DNA of 64,000 bases, taken from assembly GCA_963767635.1 (NCBI GenBank), contig CAVYEM010000001.1, positions 868,001-932,000 of the forward strand, read 5' to 3'. This stretch comes from CAVYEM01 sp963767635. Its GTDB lineage: Bacteria > Vulcanimicrobiota > Vulcanimicrobiia > Vulcanimicrobiales > Vulcanimicrobiaceae. Below, in pieces: positions 11,036 to 19,451 of this stretch; position 1 is the stretch's first letter, and every line of letters begins with the position of its first letter. The translations under genes were made by a program, and so were the position numbers. Under the pieces are notes generated by a model, which had not been told where the DNA came from, made no database searches, and was given only the letters and a program-made list of their open reading frames with translations.

Positions 11036-11863
11036 TTATTGCAGTTCGTCGCTCCACGGAAAGGCGTTGTCCTCGCGTAGTGCTTGTGCCGCCGACCGGA
11101 AGGCGGCCATTGCCAACCGGAACGGTCCCACGCCGAAGCTGATCCGCTTCACGCCTTCTGACGCGAGCGCCGGAACCGGCGGCACTCCGGGCCGCGCGAG
11201 AATGTTCACGGGCGCCTGAACTGCCTGCACGAACCGCGCTATTGCGCTCTCGTCGGCCAGCATAATCGGATAGACGCAATCCGCGCCGGCGTCCAGATAC
11301 GCCTTCGCGCGAACGATCGCGTCGCGTTCTCGCGACCGATCGACATGCTGCGACTCGAGATACGTATCGACGCGCGCATTGATGAAGAGCTCCACTCCTC
11401 GTTTGGCGCACGCCTGCCGAATCGTTTGAATGCGCGCGCACTGCTCGTCCACAGGGCGTTGCCCCGTTGCATCGTGCGTGCCGTCCTCGAAGTTGATTCC
11501 GGCCGCGCCGGCATCGATCGCCAGCGCTGTCGTGCGCGCGAGCTCTTCCAGCGTGGCGGCGTAGCCTGCTTCCAGATCGGCGCTGACCGGCAGCTCGATC
11601 GCGCTCGCTATTCGACGCACTGCCTGCAGCATCGTGTCACGCTCGATGCGCTCGCCGTCGGCATACCCCAGCGACTGCGCGACACCGCCGCTGCTCGTTG
11701 CTACGGCGCTGAATCCAAGCGATTCGATGATGCGCGCGCTCTCGACGTCCCAAGCGTTGAAGAGCACCAGCGGCTCTGCCCGCGCGTGAAGATCACGCAA
11801 GAGCGCGGCCTTCTCAGCTTGCACGGTCGTGCGTTTCTCCGCTCCCGGTAGAATAAACTGCAT
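11036..11863 (-). CDS. Isocitrate lyase/PEP mutase superfamily protein
   Basis: A 275-residue PEP-mutase/isocitrate-lyase-type barrel on the minus strand. Visible are FNAWDVESARIIESLG, ATSSGGVAQSLGYADGE, the metal-binding stretch PVSADLEAGY, GINFEDG and INARVDTYL. Members cleave or form C-C or C-P bonds next to a carboxylate (2-methylisocitrate lyase, oxaloacetate decarboxylase, PEP mutase). Lack of a clear KKCGH-like motif argues against a true isocitrate lyase. The chosen ATG (11863) has AAAGGA about seven bases upstream; the frame stays open further upstream, but that stretch reads like non-coding sequence. It diverges from the MFS gene with only 34 bases between starts. Confidence 0.82.
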   Translation of the reverse strand: MQFILPGAEKRTTVQAEKAALLRDLHARAEPLVLFNAWDVESARIIESLGFSAVATSSGGVAQSLGYADGERIERDTMLQAVRRIASAIELPVSADLEAGYAATLEELARTTALAIDAGAAGINFEDGTHDATGQRPVDEQCARIQTIRQACAKRGVELFINARVDTYLESQHVDRSRERDAIVRAKAYLDAGADCVYPIMLADESAIARFVQAVQAPVNILARPGVPPVPALASEGVKRISFGVGPFRLAMAAFRSAAQALREDNAFPWSDELQ

Positions 11864-11897
11864 GCTGCCATCCTTTAGGAACAGGAGCAGGAAATCG

Positions 11898-13131
11898 GTG
11901 CAATCGACCGGCACACGCGGTGCGATGAACCCGCCGCCGCGCGAATTTGCCGCGTATTTTATCGCGCGCCAAAGTACGGTGCTCGCGTTTACGATTGAAG
12001 ACGTCGCGGTCAGCTGGCAAGTGTTTGCTCTGCGCCACAATCCCTTGGACCTGGGCTTGGTGGGACTGGTGTTGTTTTTGCCGCAGACTGCTTCTCGCGC
12101 TGCCCGCGGGCGTGCTGGCCGACCGGATCGACCGGCGAGGCATCTGCGTCGTCACGTCGCTTGCGCAAGGATTAGGCGTGGCCGGGTTCGTTGCGCTCGT
12201 TGCGCTTCACGTGCACTCCGTGCTCGTGTACCTGGGCGCGGTGGCCTTCATCGGCATCGCGCAGTCGATCGGCGTGCCCGCGCAGCGCTCCTTGCTTGCG
12301 AACATCGTTCCGCGTGAGCGCTACGTGCGTGCGCAGGCGCTGACCTCCTCGGCAACGCAGCTCATCACGATTGCCGGGCCCGCTGTAGGCGGCGCGCTCA
12401 TTGCCGCAGGCACGTCCGTCGCGTTCATTGCGGCGGCTGCGGCGTATGGTTTTGCGACGATCGCGTTTACCGCACTGAGCCGCCATGACGTCGATTTCGA
12501 GGACGAACCCGTCATGCGCGCAGCGATGCAGGGGCTGCGATTCATCTTTGCGCAGCGGTTGATCTTGGCGGCGATATCGCTGGATCTCTTCGCCGTGCTC
12601 TTCGGCGGCGCAACCGCCCTGCTGCCGGTCTTTGCAACGACGATTCTCCACGTCGGACCATCCGGCTTTGGAGTCATGCGTGCGGCCCCCGCAGTCGGCG
12701 CGGCGCTCGTCGCCGGCTATGTCGCGCGACGTTCCATTTCGCGCGGCGCGGGGCCGCTGCTGCTGGTGTGCGTGGCCGGTTTCGGGCTGGCAACTATCGC
12801 TTTCGGGCTATCGCGCAGCTTCGCGCTCTCGCTGGTTGCGCTCGTGCTTACCGGCGCCTTCGACATGGTGAGCGTGGTCATTAGAAGCGCGCTCGTACAG
12901 TTGCGCACGCCGGATGCGATGCGCGGCCGCGTCGGCGCGGTCGAAAACGTGTTCATCGGCGCTTCCAACGAATTGGGCGCGTTCGAGTCGGGCGGCGTGG
13001 CGGCGCTCATCGGCGCGCAAGCCTCGGTTGTGCTCGGCGGCGTCGCGACGCTTGCGGTGATCGCGCTCTGGCCGGTGCTGTTTCCGCAATTGCGGCGGCT
13101 GGATGCGCTGGCCGCTGATGCGCGCCCTTAG
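11898..13131 (+). CDS. MFS transporter (EntS/MFS_3-like), frameshifted near the N-terminus
   Basis: A membrane transporter of about 410 residues. The N-terminal part (QSTGTRGAMNPPPREFAAYF through GLVLFLPQ) lies in one frame; a one-base shift at about 12087-12090 joins it to LLLALPAGVLADRIDRRG, which is the MFS loop-2/3 GxLaDRxdRR signature. About ten further hydrophobic helices follow to ALWPVLFPQLRR. The GTG at 11898 is preceded by AGGAGCAGGA; ATG 11925 is an alternative. MFS_3 members export siderophores, drugs or macrolides; the cargo here is unknown. As deposited the 5' frame is read differently, which would destroy the first helices. Confidence 0.8.
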
Positions 13132-13173
13132 GGTAGCGAAACCGCGGACGGGTGCGACCGTGTTGAAGGGAAG

Positions 13174-13497
13174 ATGAAGATCGTTTCGGCCGCGCTCGTT
13201 TGCATGCTCTCGGTCCTACCTCTTGCCGCGCACGCGGACACGAGCACGCTCGTCAACCGCGTCATCGTGCAGCAGGCGCTACAGCAGCAGATGCAGCACC
13301 AGCTGGACGCGCAATCCGTGCAGTTGCGAACCCAGCAAGATGCCATGCGCTCGACGCTTCAGTCGCAGATGCAGCAGCAGCTCCTGCAGCTGCAATACCT
13401 GCAGATGCAGCAGCAGTTGGAACTCATCAAGCTGCAGGTCCGCGCCGCCGACCAGCAGCGCCATCATCCGAAACCGGCAGCTACGCCTCAACCGTAA
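13174..13497 (+). CDS. Small secreted Gln-rich helical protein
   Basis: A 107-residue protein with a cleavable signal peptide (MKIVSAALVCMLSVLPLAAHA) followed by about 75 residues extremely rich in glutamine and leucine (QQQMQHQL, QMQQQLLQLQYLQMQQQ). The composition predicts a continuous amphipathic or coiled-coil helix, and the C-terminus is short and Pro-rich. It was not recognised as a known family. The 3' end overlaps the convergent propeller-like gene by 17 bases. It is probably periplasmic or secreted, function unknown. The low-complexity composition means homology searches will be noisy. Confidence 0.6.
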   Translation: MKIVSAALVCMLSVLPLAAHADTSTLVNRVIVQQALQQQMQHQLDAQSVQLRTQQDAMRSTLQSQMQQQLLQLQYLQMQQQLELIKLQVRAADQQRHHPKPAATPQP

Positions 13498-14140
13498 AGG
13501 CGACGATTTCTTGCGCGGCGCGGTGATTGCTCCAAAACCGCTTCCCGTCGAAGGCTAGGCCACGGCCTTGGAAATCGACGTGCGCGATATCGTCGGATTT
13601 CGGGCTGCCGTCCCGTGCATCGATCCGCGTCAGGAAATACTCGCGACTCTCTTCGTCGTCCGTGCAGAGCACATAGAAGAACCCCCCTGAGATCACTTGC
13701 CCGCAGATCCCGTGCGGCGCCTCAATGATGCTTCCGGTGCGCCCTTCGGCGTCGAGTGAAATGATGCGCTTGTTGTACCACTGGCTCACGTACAGGCGAT
13801 CGCCGTCATACCCGAGTTGCGAGCCCGTGTCGTCGGGACATTCAATGACGCCGTCCTTTTTGAATCCGTGCCCGGGAACGTAGCGGCGGATGATCCGGCG
13901 ATCGTCCTGCCCTTCAGAAAGCAGCACGCGCAGCTCGTCGCCCATCACCGTCATGCCGTATGGCTTCCCCGGCGCTTCATGTTCTTCGCGAACCGTCCAG
14001 TGCAGCGGATCGATGCCGTACACCCGGCACGTTTCCAGCGATCCCATCCACAGCGTCTCACCGTCGAAGGCTAGCGCCTGGGGCAGAGGGGCCGGCGAGG
14101 GCATGCGGCGGACTTCCGCAATGGTCTTGAGCGTCTCCAT
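13481..14140 (-). CDS. Beta-propeller-like protein of unknown function
   Basis: About 219 residues on the minus strand, made of repeated short beta segments such as ALAFDGETLWMGSLETCRVY, LGYDGDRLYVSQWYNKRI and GLAFDGKRFWSNHRAAQ. The recurring L-x-FDG-x-x-L/F-W pattern is what WD40/SMP-30-type propellers show, with each unit pairing a buried aromatic with an Asp-Gly turn. There is no signal peptide, so it is probably cytoplasmic. Start choice is uncertain: ATG 14140, ATG 14149 and an upstream GTG (14179) all stay in frame and none has a clear ribosome site. The role is unknown. Confidence 0.6.
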   Translation of the reverse strand: METLKTIAEVRRMPSPAPLPQALAFDGETLWMGSLETCRVYGIDPLHWTVREEHEAPGKPYGMTVMGDELRVLLSEGQDDRRIIRRYVPGHGFKKDGVIECPDDTGSQLGYDGDRLYVSQWYNKRIISLDAEGRTGSIIEAPHGICGQVISGGFFYVLCTDDEESREYFLTRIDARDGSPKSDDIAHVDFQGRGLAFDGKRFWSNHRAAQEIVAFTVEA

Positions 14141-14252
14141 GCCGGGCATTTTGGTGGGAAGCGCAGGCGTTCCCGCCACTCATCGCAGGGAAGGCAATGT
14201 ATGCGCAGCTTGGGTTTAGGGAACTTCTACAGAGAACGGCAATGACTGCGAG

Positions 14253-14669
14253 GTGCTCGTGAGCGTCAAAGTGTACGGCATAGGCCATATCGCCATCGAG
14301 GTCGACGATGTGCAGAAGGCTGTGGCTTTTTATCAGGATGTTTTCAACCTGCAGCAGCTCAGCGAGGGCGAGGGCGATGCGTTTTTCAAGATCGGCGAAC
14401 ACCAATTTCTAGCGATGTTTGAAGCCGGCAAAGTCTCGCCGGATCGAAGCAGGCATTTTTGCCTGCTCGTACGCGATGCCGCACAGCTTGCCGAAGTGCG
14501 CGAAAAAGTCACGCGGAAATACGGGCTCGAACTGGAGTCCGCATTTACGTGCGATTTCCGCGATCCGTTCGGCAACCGCGTGCAGGTGGTGGATCTGCAC
14601 GATGAATCCCTCGTATGGCTATTGCCCTACCAGGAAGTGCAGAAGACCGGCTTGGCATTTACCGGCTAG
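14253..14669 (+). CDS. VOC (glyoxalase/bleomycin-resistance) family protein
   Basis: A 138-residue vicinal-oxygen-chelate protein with the paired beta-alpha-beta-beta-beta units of the family: YGIGHIAIEVDDVQKAVAFYQDVF at the N-terminus and HFCLLVRD...DPFGNRVQVVDLHDE at the C-terminus. His, Glu and Asp residues in these strands could bind a divalent metal. GTG starts at 14253 and 14259 are both possible. VOC proteins include lactoylglutathione lyases, dioxygenases and antibiotic-binding proteins; the substrate cannot be told. It stands alone between an unknown propeller protein and a YkvA protein. Confidence 0.78.
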   Translation: MLVSVKVYGIGHIAIEVDDVQKAVAFYQDVFNLQQLSEGEGDAFFKIGEHQFLAMFEAGKVSPDRSRHFCLLVRDAAQLAEVREKVTRKYGLELESAFTCDFRDPFGNRVQVVDLHDESLVWLLPYQEVQKTGLAFTG

Positions 14670-14736
14670 CACGAATGCCATGCGGTCAGGCATCGCGAGC
14701 GCGAAACTTCCTGCAGGGCCGCAGGTACCACCCGAC

Positions 14737-15015
14737 ATGGCTCTTCCACGGCTGGTGTTCCTGGCGGCGCGCAACTTCAAGCGCGTCTTGCCGCTCATGC
14801 GCGACGCGCGCATTCCCGCGTATTTGAAGATCTCGACCGTCGTGCTCGGCCTGCTCATCATCTCGCCGCTAGACGTCTTCGGAGACATTCCGATCCTGGG
14901 CTTGTTCGACGATGCCGCGTTGCTCGCGCTGCTCTGCGCCGTATTCGTGTGGCTGGGCACGCGCGCCATCCAGAAGAACGTGACGCCGCTCGCAACAGTG
15001 CTGGCTCGACGCTAG
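14737..15015 (+). CDS. YkvA/DUF1232 family small membrane protein
   Basis: A 92-residue protein with the DUF1232 core: PLMRDARIPAYLKISTVVLGLLIISPLD followed by DIPILGLFDDAALLALLCAVFVWLG. The PxDxxPDxxpxxGxxDD-like stretch between two hydrophobic helices is the family hallmark. It is probably a two-helix inner-membrane protein. Function is unknown in the family. The ATG at 14737 is the first that starts at the conserved region. Confidence 0.75.
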   Translation: MALPRLVFLAARNFKRVLPLMRDARIPAYLKISTVVLGLLIISPLDVFGDIPILGLFDDAALLALLCAVFVWLGTRAIQKNVTPLATVLARR

Positions 15016-15065
15016 CCGTTCCGCGCCGCGCATGAAAGCGGCGCCTTTGCATCCAACCGTGCAGG

Positions 15066-17072
15066 ATGCTGCACTCCGAGGCCGCCGTTTCTGCGCCGGC
15101 TGCCGACGCTGCCCACGCGCGTCTTGAACTGACCGTTCGCAGCCTCGTGCTGGGAGCGGCAATCACGCTCGTATTTACGGCTGCGAACGTCTATTTGGGT
15201 CTCAAAGTCGGCCTGACGTTTGCCTCGTCCATTCCCGCCGCGGTCATTTCCATGGCGGTGCTGCGCGCGTTCAAGACCGGAACGATTTACGAAAACAATA
15301 TCGTGCAGACCGTCGCCTCGGCCGCCGGAACCATCTCGTCGATCATTTTCGTGCTGCCGGGACTCGTCATGGTGGGCTGGTGGAGCGGCTTTCCGTTTTG
15401 GCCGGCGTTCGGCGTCTGCGTCGTGGGCGGAGTACTGGGCGTGATGTTTACCATCCCGCTGCGCCGGGCACTCGTGACGACGTCGGATTTGCCGTATCCC
15501 GAAGGCGTGGCGGCGGCCGAAGTGCTGCGCGTCGGAACCGGCACCCGCGAGGGGGCTCAGGAAGGTAAGGTGGGCCTGCTTGCGGTGATTGCGGGCGCGC
15601 TGGGGTCGGCACTGTTCGCTGCGGTCACCGCCACACGCGTGTTCGCGGGCGAAATCGACTATTATTTTCGCGCCGGCGCTTCGGCCAGCGGAATCGGCTT
15701 CTCGCTTTCGCTCGCGCTCTTGGGCGCGGGCCATCTCATCGGTCTAGCGGTTGGCCTAGCGATTCTGGCCGGCTTCGTCATCGCGTGGGGCGTCGCGGTG
15801 CCGGTGCTCACTGCGCTCCATCCGGCGGCCGGCCCGGCGGCAGCGGTCGCCACGGCCGTCTGGGCGCACGAAGTACGCTTCATCGGCGCGGGTGCCATCG
15901 GCATCTCGGCGATCTGGACGCTGGCACGTCTGGCGATTCCGGTGTGGACGGGTTTGCTTTCGGCGATGGAGGCTTCACGCCGCAGGTCTGCAGGCGAAGG
16001 CCATCTGCTTGCCCGCACCGAGCAGGACATGCCCATCGGGCTGGTCGCGGTCATTAGTGCGGCGTGCCTCGTGCCCATGGCCTTTCTGCTTTTCGCGTTT
16101 CTGCGCGGCGGCGCGCTGGGAGCGTACATCGTTCCGCTCACCGTTGCCGCGGTGGTCTACGTCGTGGTGATCGGCTTTATTGTAGCGGCCGTCGCGGGTT
16201 ATATGGCGGGACTCATCGGCTCCTCGAACAGTCCCGTTTCCGGCCTGGCGATTCTGGCCATCATCGGCATCTCGCTGATCGTTTTGGCCGTCGCGCATGG
16301 AGCCTCGGGCGCCGGAAAAGACGCGCTCGTGGCGTTCGCGCTATTCGTGACCGCGATCGTTTTGGCGGCGGCAACGATCGCGAACGACAATCTGCAAGAT
16401 CTCAAAACGGGTCAGTTGGTGGACGCAACGCCTTGGCGGCAGCAGGTCGCGCTCGTCGTCGGCGTAGTGTTCGGCTCGCTCGTCATTCCGCCGATTTTAG
16501 ATCTGCTCAATGCCGCGTACGGTTTTGCGGGCGCGCAGCACACTCACGGTGCCGCCGTCGCGCAGCCGCTGCCCGCACCGCAAGCGACGCTGATTTCCGC
16601 GCTGGCCAAAGGCGTAATCGGCGGACAGATCGATTGGGGACTGATCGGCATCGGCGTGCTCGTCGGCGTTGCGGTGATCGCGGTCGACGAATTGCTGCGT
16701 GCGCGCACCAACCAACGCGCGAAACTTCCGCCTTTGGCGGTTGGATTGGGCATCTATCTGCCGATGTCGACAACGGCGGCGGCGGTGCTTGGCGCGATCT
16801 TCGGCTGGGCGTACAATCGCAGCGTTTCTCGCGGACCGTATGCGGAAATCGCCAAACGGCTGGGCGTTTTACTGGCCTCCGGACTGATCGTGGGCGAGAG
16901 CTTGTTCGGCGTGCTGCTTTCGGGAATTATCGTATTCAGCGGAAAAGGTGCGCCGCTTGCGCTGGTCGGCGATTCCTTCCTGCTTGCGTCCGAAATCATC
17001 GGCGGAATCGCGTTTATTGCGCTCGCACTGGGGCTATACCGCTGGGTAGGCACGAGACGGATCCTCGCGTGA
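15066..17072 (+). CDS. OPT family oligopeptide/metal-chelate transporter
   Basis: A 668-residue polytopic membrane protein with roughly 15 hydrophobic helices. The N-terminal LTVRSLVLGAAITLVFTAAN, the loop NIVQTVASAAGTISS and YPEGVAAAEVLRVG are characteristic of bacterial OPT transporters, which import oligopeptides or metal chelates by proton symport. The C-terminal half includes GVLVGVAVIAVDELLR and PMSTTAAAVLGAIFGW. Substrate is unknown. It precedes an MCE protein by about 58 bases on the same strand and may share its transcript. Confidence 0.85.
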   Translation: MLHSEAAVSAPAADAAHARLELTVRSLVLGAAITLVFTAANVYLGLKVGLTFASSIPAAVISMAVLRAFKTGTIYENNIVQTVASAAGTISSIIFVLPGLVMVGWWSGFPFWPAFGVCVVGGVLGVMFTIPLRRALVTTSDLPYPEGVAAAEVLRVGTGTREGAQEGKVGLLAVIAGALGSALFAAVTATRVFAGEIDYYFRAGASASGIGFSLSLALLGAGHLIGLAVGLAILAGFVIAWGVAVPVLTALHPAAGPAAAVATAVWAHEVRFIGAGAIGISAIWTLARLAIPVWTGLLSAMEASRRRSAGEGHLLARTEQDMPIGLVAVISAACLVPMAFLLFAFLRGGALGAYIVPLTVAAVVYVVVIGFIVAAVAGYMAGLIGSSNSPVSGLAILAIIGISLIVLAVAHGASGAGKDALVAFALFVTAIVLAAATIANDNLQDLKTGQLVDATPWRQQVALVVGVVFGSLVIPPILDLLNAAYGFAGAQHTHGAAVAQPLPAPQATLISALAKGVIGGQIDWGLIGIGVLVGVAVIAVDELLRARTNQRAKLPPLAVGLGIYLPMSTTAAAVLGAIFGWAYNRSVSRGPYAEIAKRLGVLLASGLIVGESLFGVLLSGIIVFSGKGAPLALVGDSFLLASEIIGGIAFIALALGLYRWVGTRRILA

Positions 17073-17130
17073 AACGGAAAACGCGTTCGGACCCAGAAGG
17101 GCCGCGCATGCGTACTGGCCGGAGCCAAGC

Positions 17131-18123
17131 ATGCCCGTACTAGCGCGGCTGGGATTGTTCGCGCTGTGCACGCTGCTCGTATTGTTCGGCTTTTTGTACG
17201 CCGTTACCAATTTCGGCGCGTCGCACGGCGCATATCGTATCGGCGTGCATCTTGCCAACGCGTCCGGAGTGCCGCCCGGCTCGCAGGTTTTTTTCAGCGG
17301 GGTGGATGTCGGCAGCGTGCGGAAGGTTCGAATTCTTGCCGACAACACGGTCGAACTGATCCTTGCCATCCAGCGCAACATCGATATTCCGAAAAGCTCT
17401 AAATTTTCCGTGCGGCCGTCGTTGACGGGCTCTCCCAGCATCGTCATTACGCCGCCGCTGCCGGCGCTCTTTCCAGGGTCTTCGCCCACGCCGTTGCCGC
17501 GGGGCGATGCCATGGAAAAACGCGTTCTGCCCGTATCGCGACAGGCCGTAGCCGTCCCTCCACTCAGCATTGAAGAGTTGATGCAGCAAGGAGTCGGCGT
17601 TGGAAACCGTGCGCTCGGGATGCTCCGCGCGCTACAGCTAGCCAAGCCGCAAATGATGCAGAGGATGCGACACGCGCAGGGGACGAAGGCCGCGCTGCAA
17701 GGCAGCCTTGTCAATCTCACGCAATCGCTGAACGCGCGCCGCAACGAGGTGTCCGATAGGCTCAGCCGCCTCAAACGAGATTTCAATCCGGGGAATCAGG
17801 CGCGGCTCGCGACGCTCTCCGCGTCTGCGCAGCAGACGCGCGCGAAACTACGGCACACTGCGTCTTCGGCCCGCGGCGTCATCGCCAATCCCGCGTTGCG
17901 TGATAACCTGCGCCAAACCGGCCAGAACGTTCAAACGGCGCGCGAGCAGGCCGCGGGACTGCAAGGCGACGTGCACAACATCACGGGAAGTCCGCAGACG
18001 CGCGCGCAGCTGCGGGATGCGGCCGCTCGCGTGCGCGCCGTCATGCAAGAGCTGGGCTCGTTGCTGAAGCGCCGGGCGCCGGCGCCCTCGCCCGGCGCAA
18101 CGCACAACCCGAACCACCGATGA
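17131..18123 (+). CDS. MCE/MlaD domain protein (orphan)
   Basis: A 330-residue protein with one N-terminal membrane helix (LGLFALCTLLVLFGFLYAV) followed by a single MCE domain at about 35-115 (GVHLANASGVPPGSQVFFSGVDVGSVRKV, SKFSVRPSLTGSPSIVI). A Pro-rich linker and a long Arg/Ala/Gln-rich helical region (about 150-320) probably form a coiled coil. MlaD-type proteins shuttle lipids across the periplasm with an MlaE permease and MlaF ATPase, but neither partner is encoded nearby. Its stop overlaps the next ATG by four bases, so it is translated with the epimerase-like gene, an unusual pairing. Confidence 0.8.
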   Translation: MPVLARLGLFALCTLLVLFGFLYAVTNFGASHGAYRIGVHLANASGVPPGSQVFFSGVDVGSVRKVRILADNTVELILAIQRNIDIPKSSKFSVRPSLTGSPSIVITPPLPALFPGSSPTPLPRGDAMEKRVLPVSRQAVAVPPLSIEELMQQGVGVGNRALGMLRALQLAKPQMMQRMRHAQGTKAALQGSLVNLTQSLNARRNEVSDRLSRLKRDFNPGNQARLATLSASAQQTRAKLRHTASSARGVIANPALRDNLRQTGQNVQTAREQAAGLQGDVHNITGSPQTRAQLRDAAARVRAVMQELGSLLKRRAPAPSPGATHNPNHR

Positions 18124-19196
18124 ACCCGATCGGTCGTTCTTCCGAACGCCTGACGCGCGCATTTCTGGAAGCGCGAACCGGACGCATGGAGCAGATCGCC
18201 GGCATTACGCCCGTCGTGTATGACGACGGGCGGGCGCGCGGGTCGCGCGCGCTGTTCGTGCGCAGCGGCGCTGGATTGGAGCTGGAGATCGTCGTCGATC
18301 GCGCGCTCGACATTGCCTCGGCTTCGTATCGGGGAGTACCGCTGGCATGGCACTCGCCGGCCGGCATCGCGCATCCCGCTTATTACGCGCCGACGGGCAA
18401 AGAATTCGAACGCAATTTTTTCGGCGGCTTGCTGACGACGTGCGGACTGAACGCCTTCGGGCCGCCCGGAGACGACGAATGGGGAACGTGGGGGCAACAC
18501 GGGCGCATCGATCATTTGCCTGCGCAAGACGTCGTGCACCGCACGCAGTGGGACGGCGATCGGTGCACGTTCGAGATCGCCGGCAGCATGTACGAATACG
18601 AAATGTTCGGCGAAGCGCTGCGATTGGAGCGCCGCTGGCGTATCGAACTCGGCACGAACCGCCTGCTGCTGCGGGATCGCGTGACGAACGACGGAGGCCG
18701 GCGCGCGCCGCACATGCTGCTCTATCATTGCAACGCGGGGTATCCGCTGCTGGATGAGCGCAGCGAACTGCGCGTGTCCGCGAGCGCGGTCACGCCGCGC
18801 GACGACGAAGCGCGGCGCGGTCTGCACGAGTGGGGTAAAGGCGGGCCGCCCGATCCGCATTTCAAAGAGCAGGTCTTTATTCACCAGCCCTACGCCGTCG
18901 AGGACGGTTGCGCGGTGGCGACGTTTACAAATTCGCACGCGTTCGATGGTGCGCCGCTCGCGCTGATCGTGCGCTTTCGCGTCGACACGCTGCCGGCGTT
19001 CTTCAACTGGCGCATGCTGGGACACAAGACCTACGTCATGGGCATCGAGCCGGCAAACTGCCCGACCGTTCAAGGCCGCTTACAGGCGGCGGCGGACGGT
19101 ACGCTGCCGTTCTTGGAAGCGCGCGAAACGCGCGAATACGAGCTCTCGTTCGAAGTTGTCGCAGGCGATGCCGCCGCTAGTCCGACGTCTTACTAG
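18120..19196 (+). CDS. DUF4432 / aldose 1-epimerase-like protein
   Basis: A 358-residue galactose-mutarotase-fold protein. Segments such as LELEIVVDRALDIASASYRGVPLAW, FGGLLTTCGLNAFG, HMLLYHCNAGYPLLDE and MGIEPANCPTVQGR match the DUF4432 subgroup of aldose-1-epimerase-like enzymes. Conserved His and Glu residues (LLYHCN, MGIEPAN) are likely the sugar-binding acid/base pair. It is presumed cytoplasmic, acting on a sugar or sugar acid. The start ATG overlaps the MCE gene stop. The 3' end overlaps the convergent His-rich gene by 20 bases. Confidence 0.8.
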   Translation: MNPIGRSSERLTRAFLEARTGRMEQIAGITPVVYDDGRARGSRALFVRSGAGLELEIVVDRALDIASASYRGVPLAWHSPAGIAHPAYYAPTGKEFERNFFGGLLTTCGLNAFGPPGDDEWGTWGQHGRIDHLPAQDVVHRTQWDGDRCTFEIAGSMYEYEMFGEALRLERRWRIELGTNRLLLRDRVTNDGGRRAPHMLLYHCNAGYPLLDERSELRVSASAVTPRDDEARRGLHEWGKGGPPDPHFKEQVFIHQPYAVEDGCAVATFTNSHAFDGAPLALIVRFRVDTLPAFFNWRMLGHKTYVMGIEPANCPTVQGRLQAAADGTLPFLEARETREYELSFEVVAGDAAASPTSY

Positions 19197-19395
19197 TATC
19201 CTCGTGGTGCCCGTGGTGAAGATGTGCGTGTTCCGGATCGTTCGGATCGTGGCGATGCTCGTGTTCATGCTCCGTGCCGTCGTCGTGCCTGTGGGCATGC
19301 GAGTGCGGCTCATCGTGCCGTTGAACTGCGTTCGGATGGGCGTGAACCGTTCCGTCCGGATGCCGGTGTTGCGTCGCCTCAGATTCGTGTTCCAT
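19177..19395 (-). CDS. Histidine-rich small protein (putative metal-binding)
   Basis: A 72-residue protein of which about a quarter is histidine, in HxH and HxxH patterns (HSHAHRHDDGTEHEHEHRHD, HAHLHHGHHED). There is no signal peptide, membrane helix or cysteine. The ATG at 19395 is preceded by AGGG at suitable spacing. Such His-rich tails bind Ni, Zn, Cu or Co in storage proteins or metallochaperones. It follows the MFS gene on the same strand. Because a His-rich frame can arise opposite a coding region, note that only the last 20 bases overlap another gene, which supports it being real. Confidence 0.55.
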   Translation of the reverse strand: MEHESEATQHRHPDGTVHAHPNAVQRHDEPHSHAHRHDDGTEHEHEHRHDPNDPEHAHLHHGHHEDTSKTSD

Positions 19396-19451
19396 CGTGC
19401 CCTGCCGTTTCTGCGTCTAAAAACGGTCCTCTTGCATTTTTGGCGGTTCGA

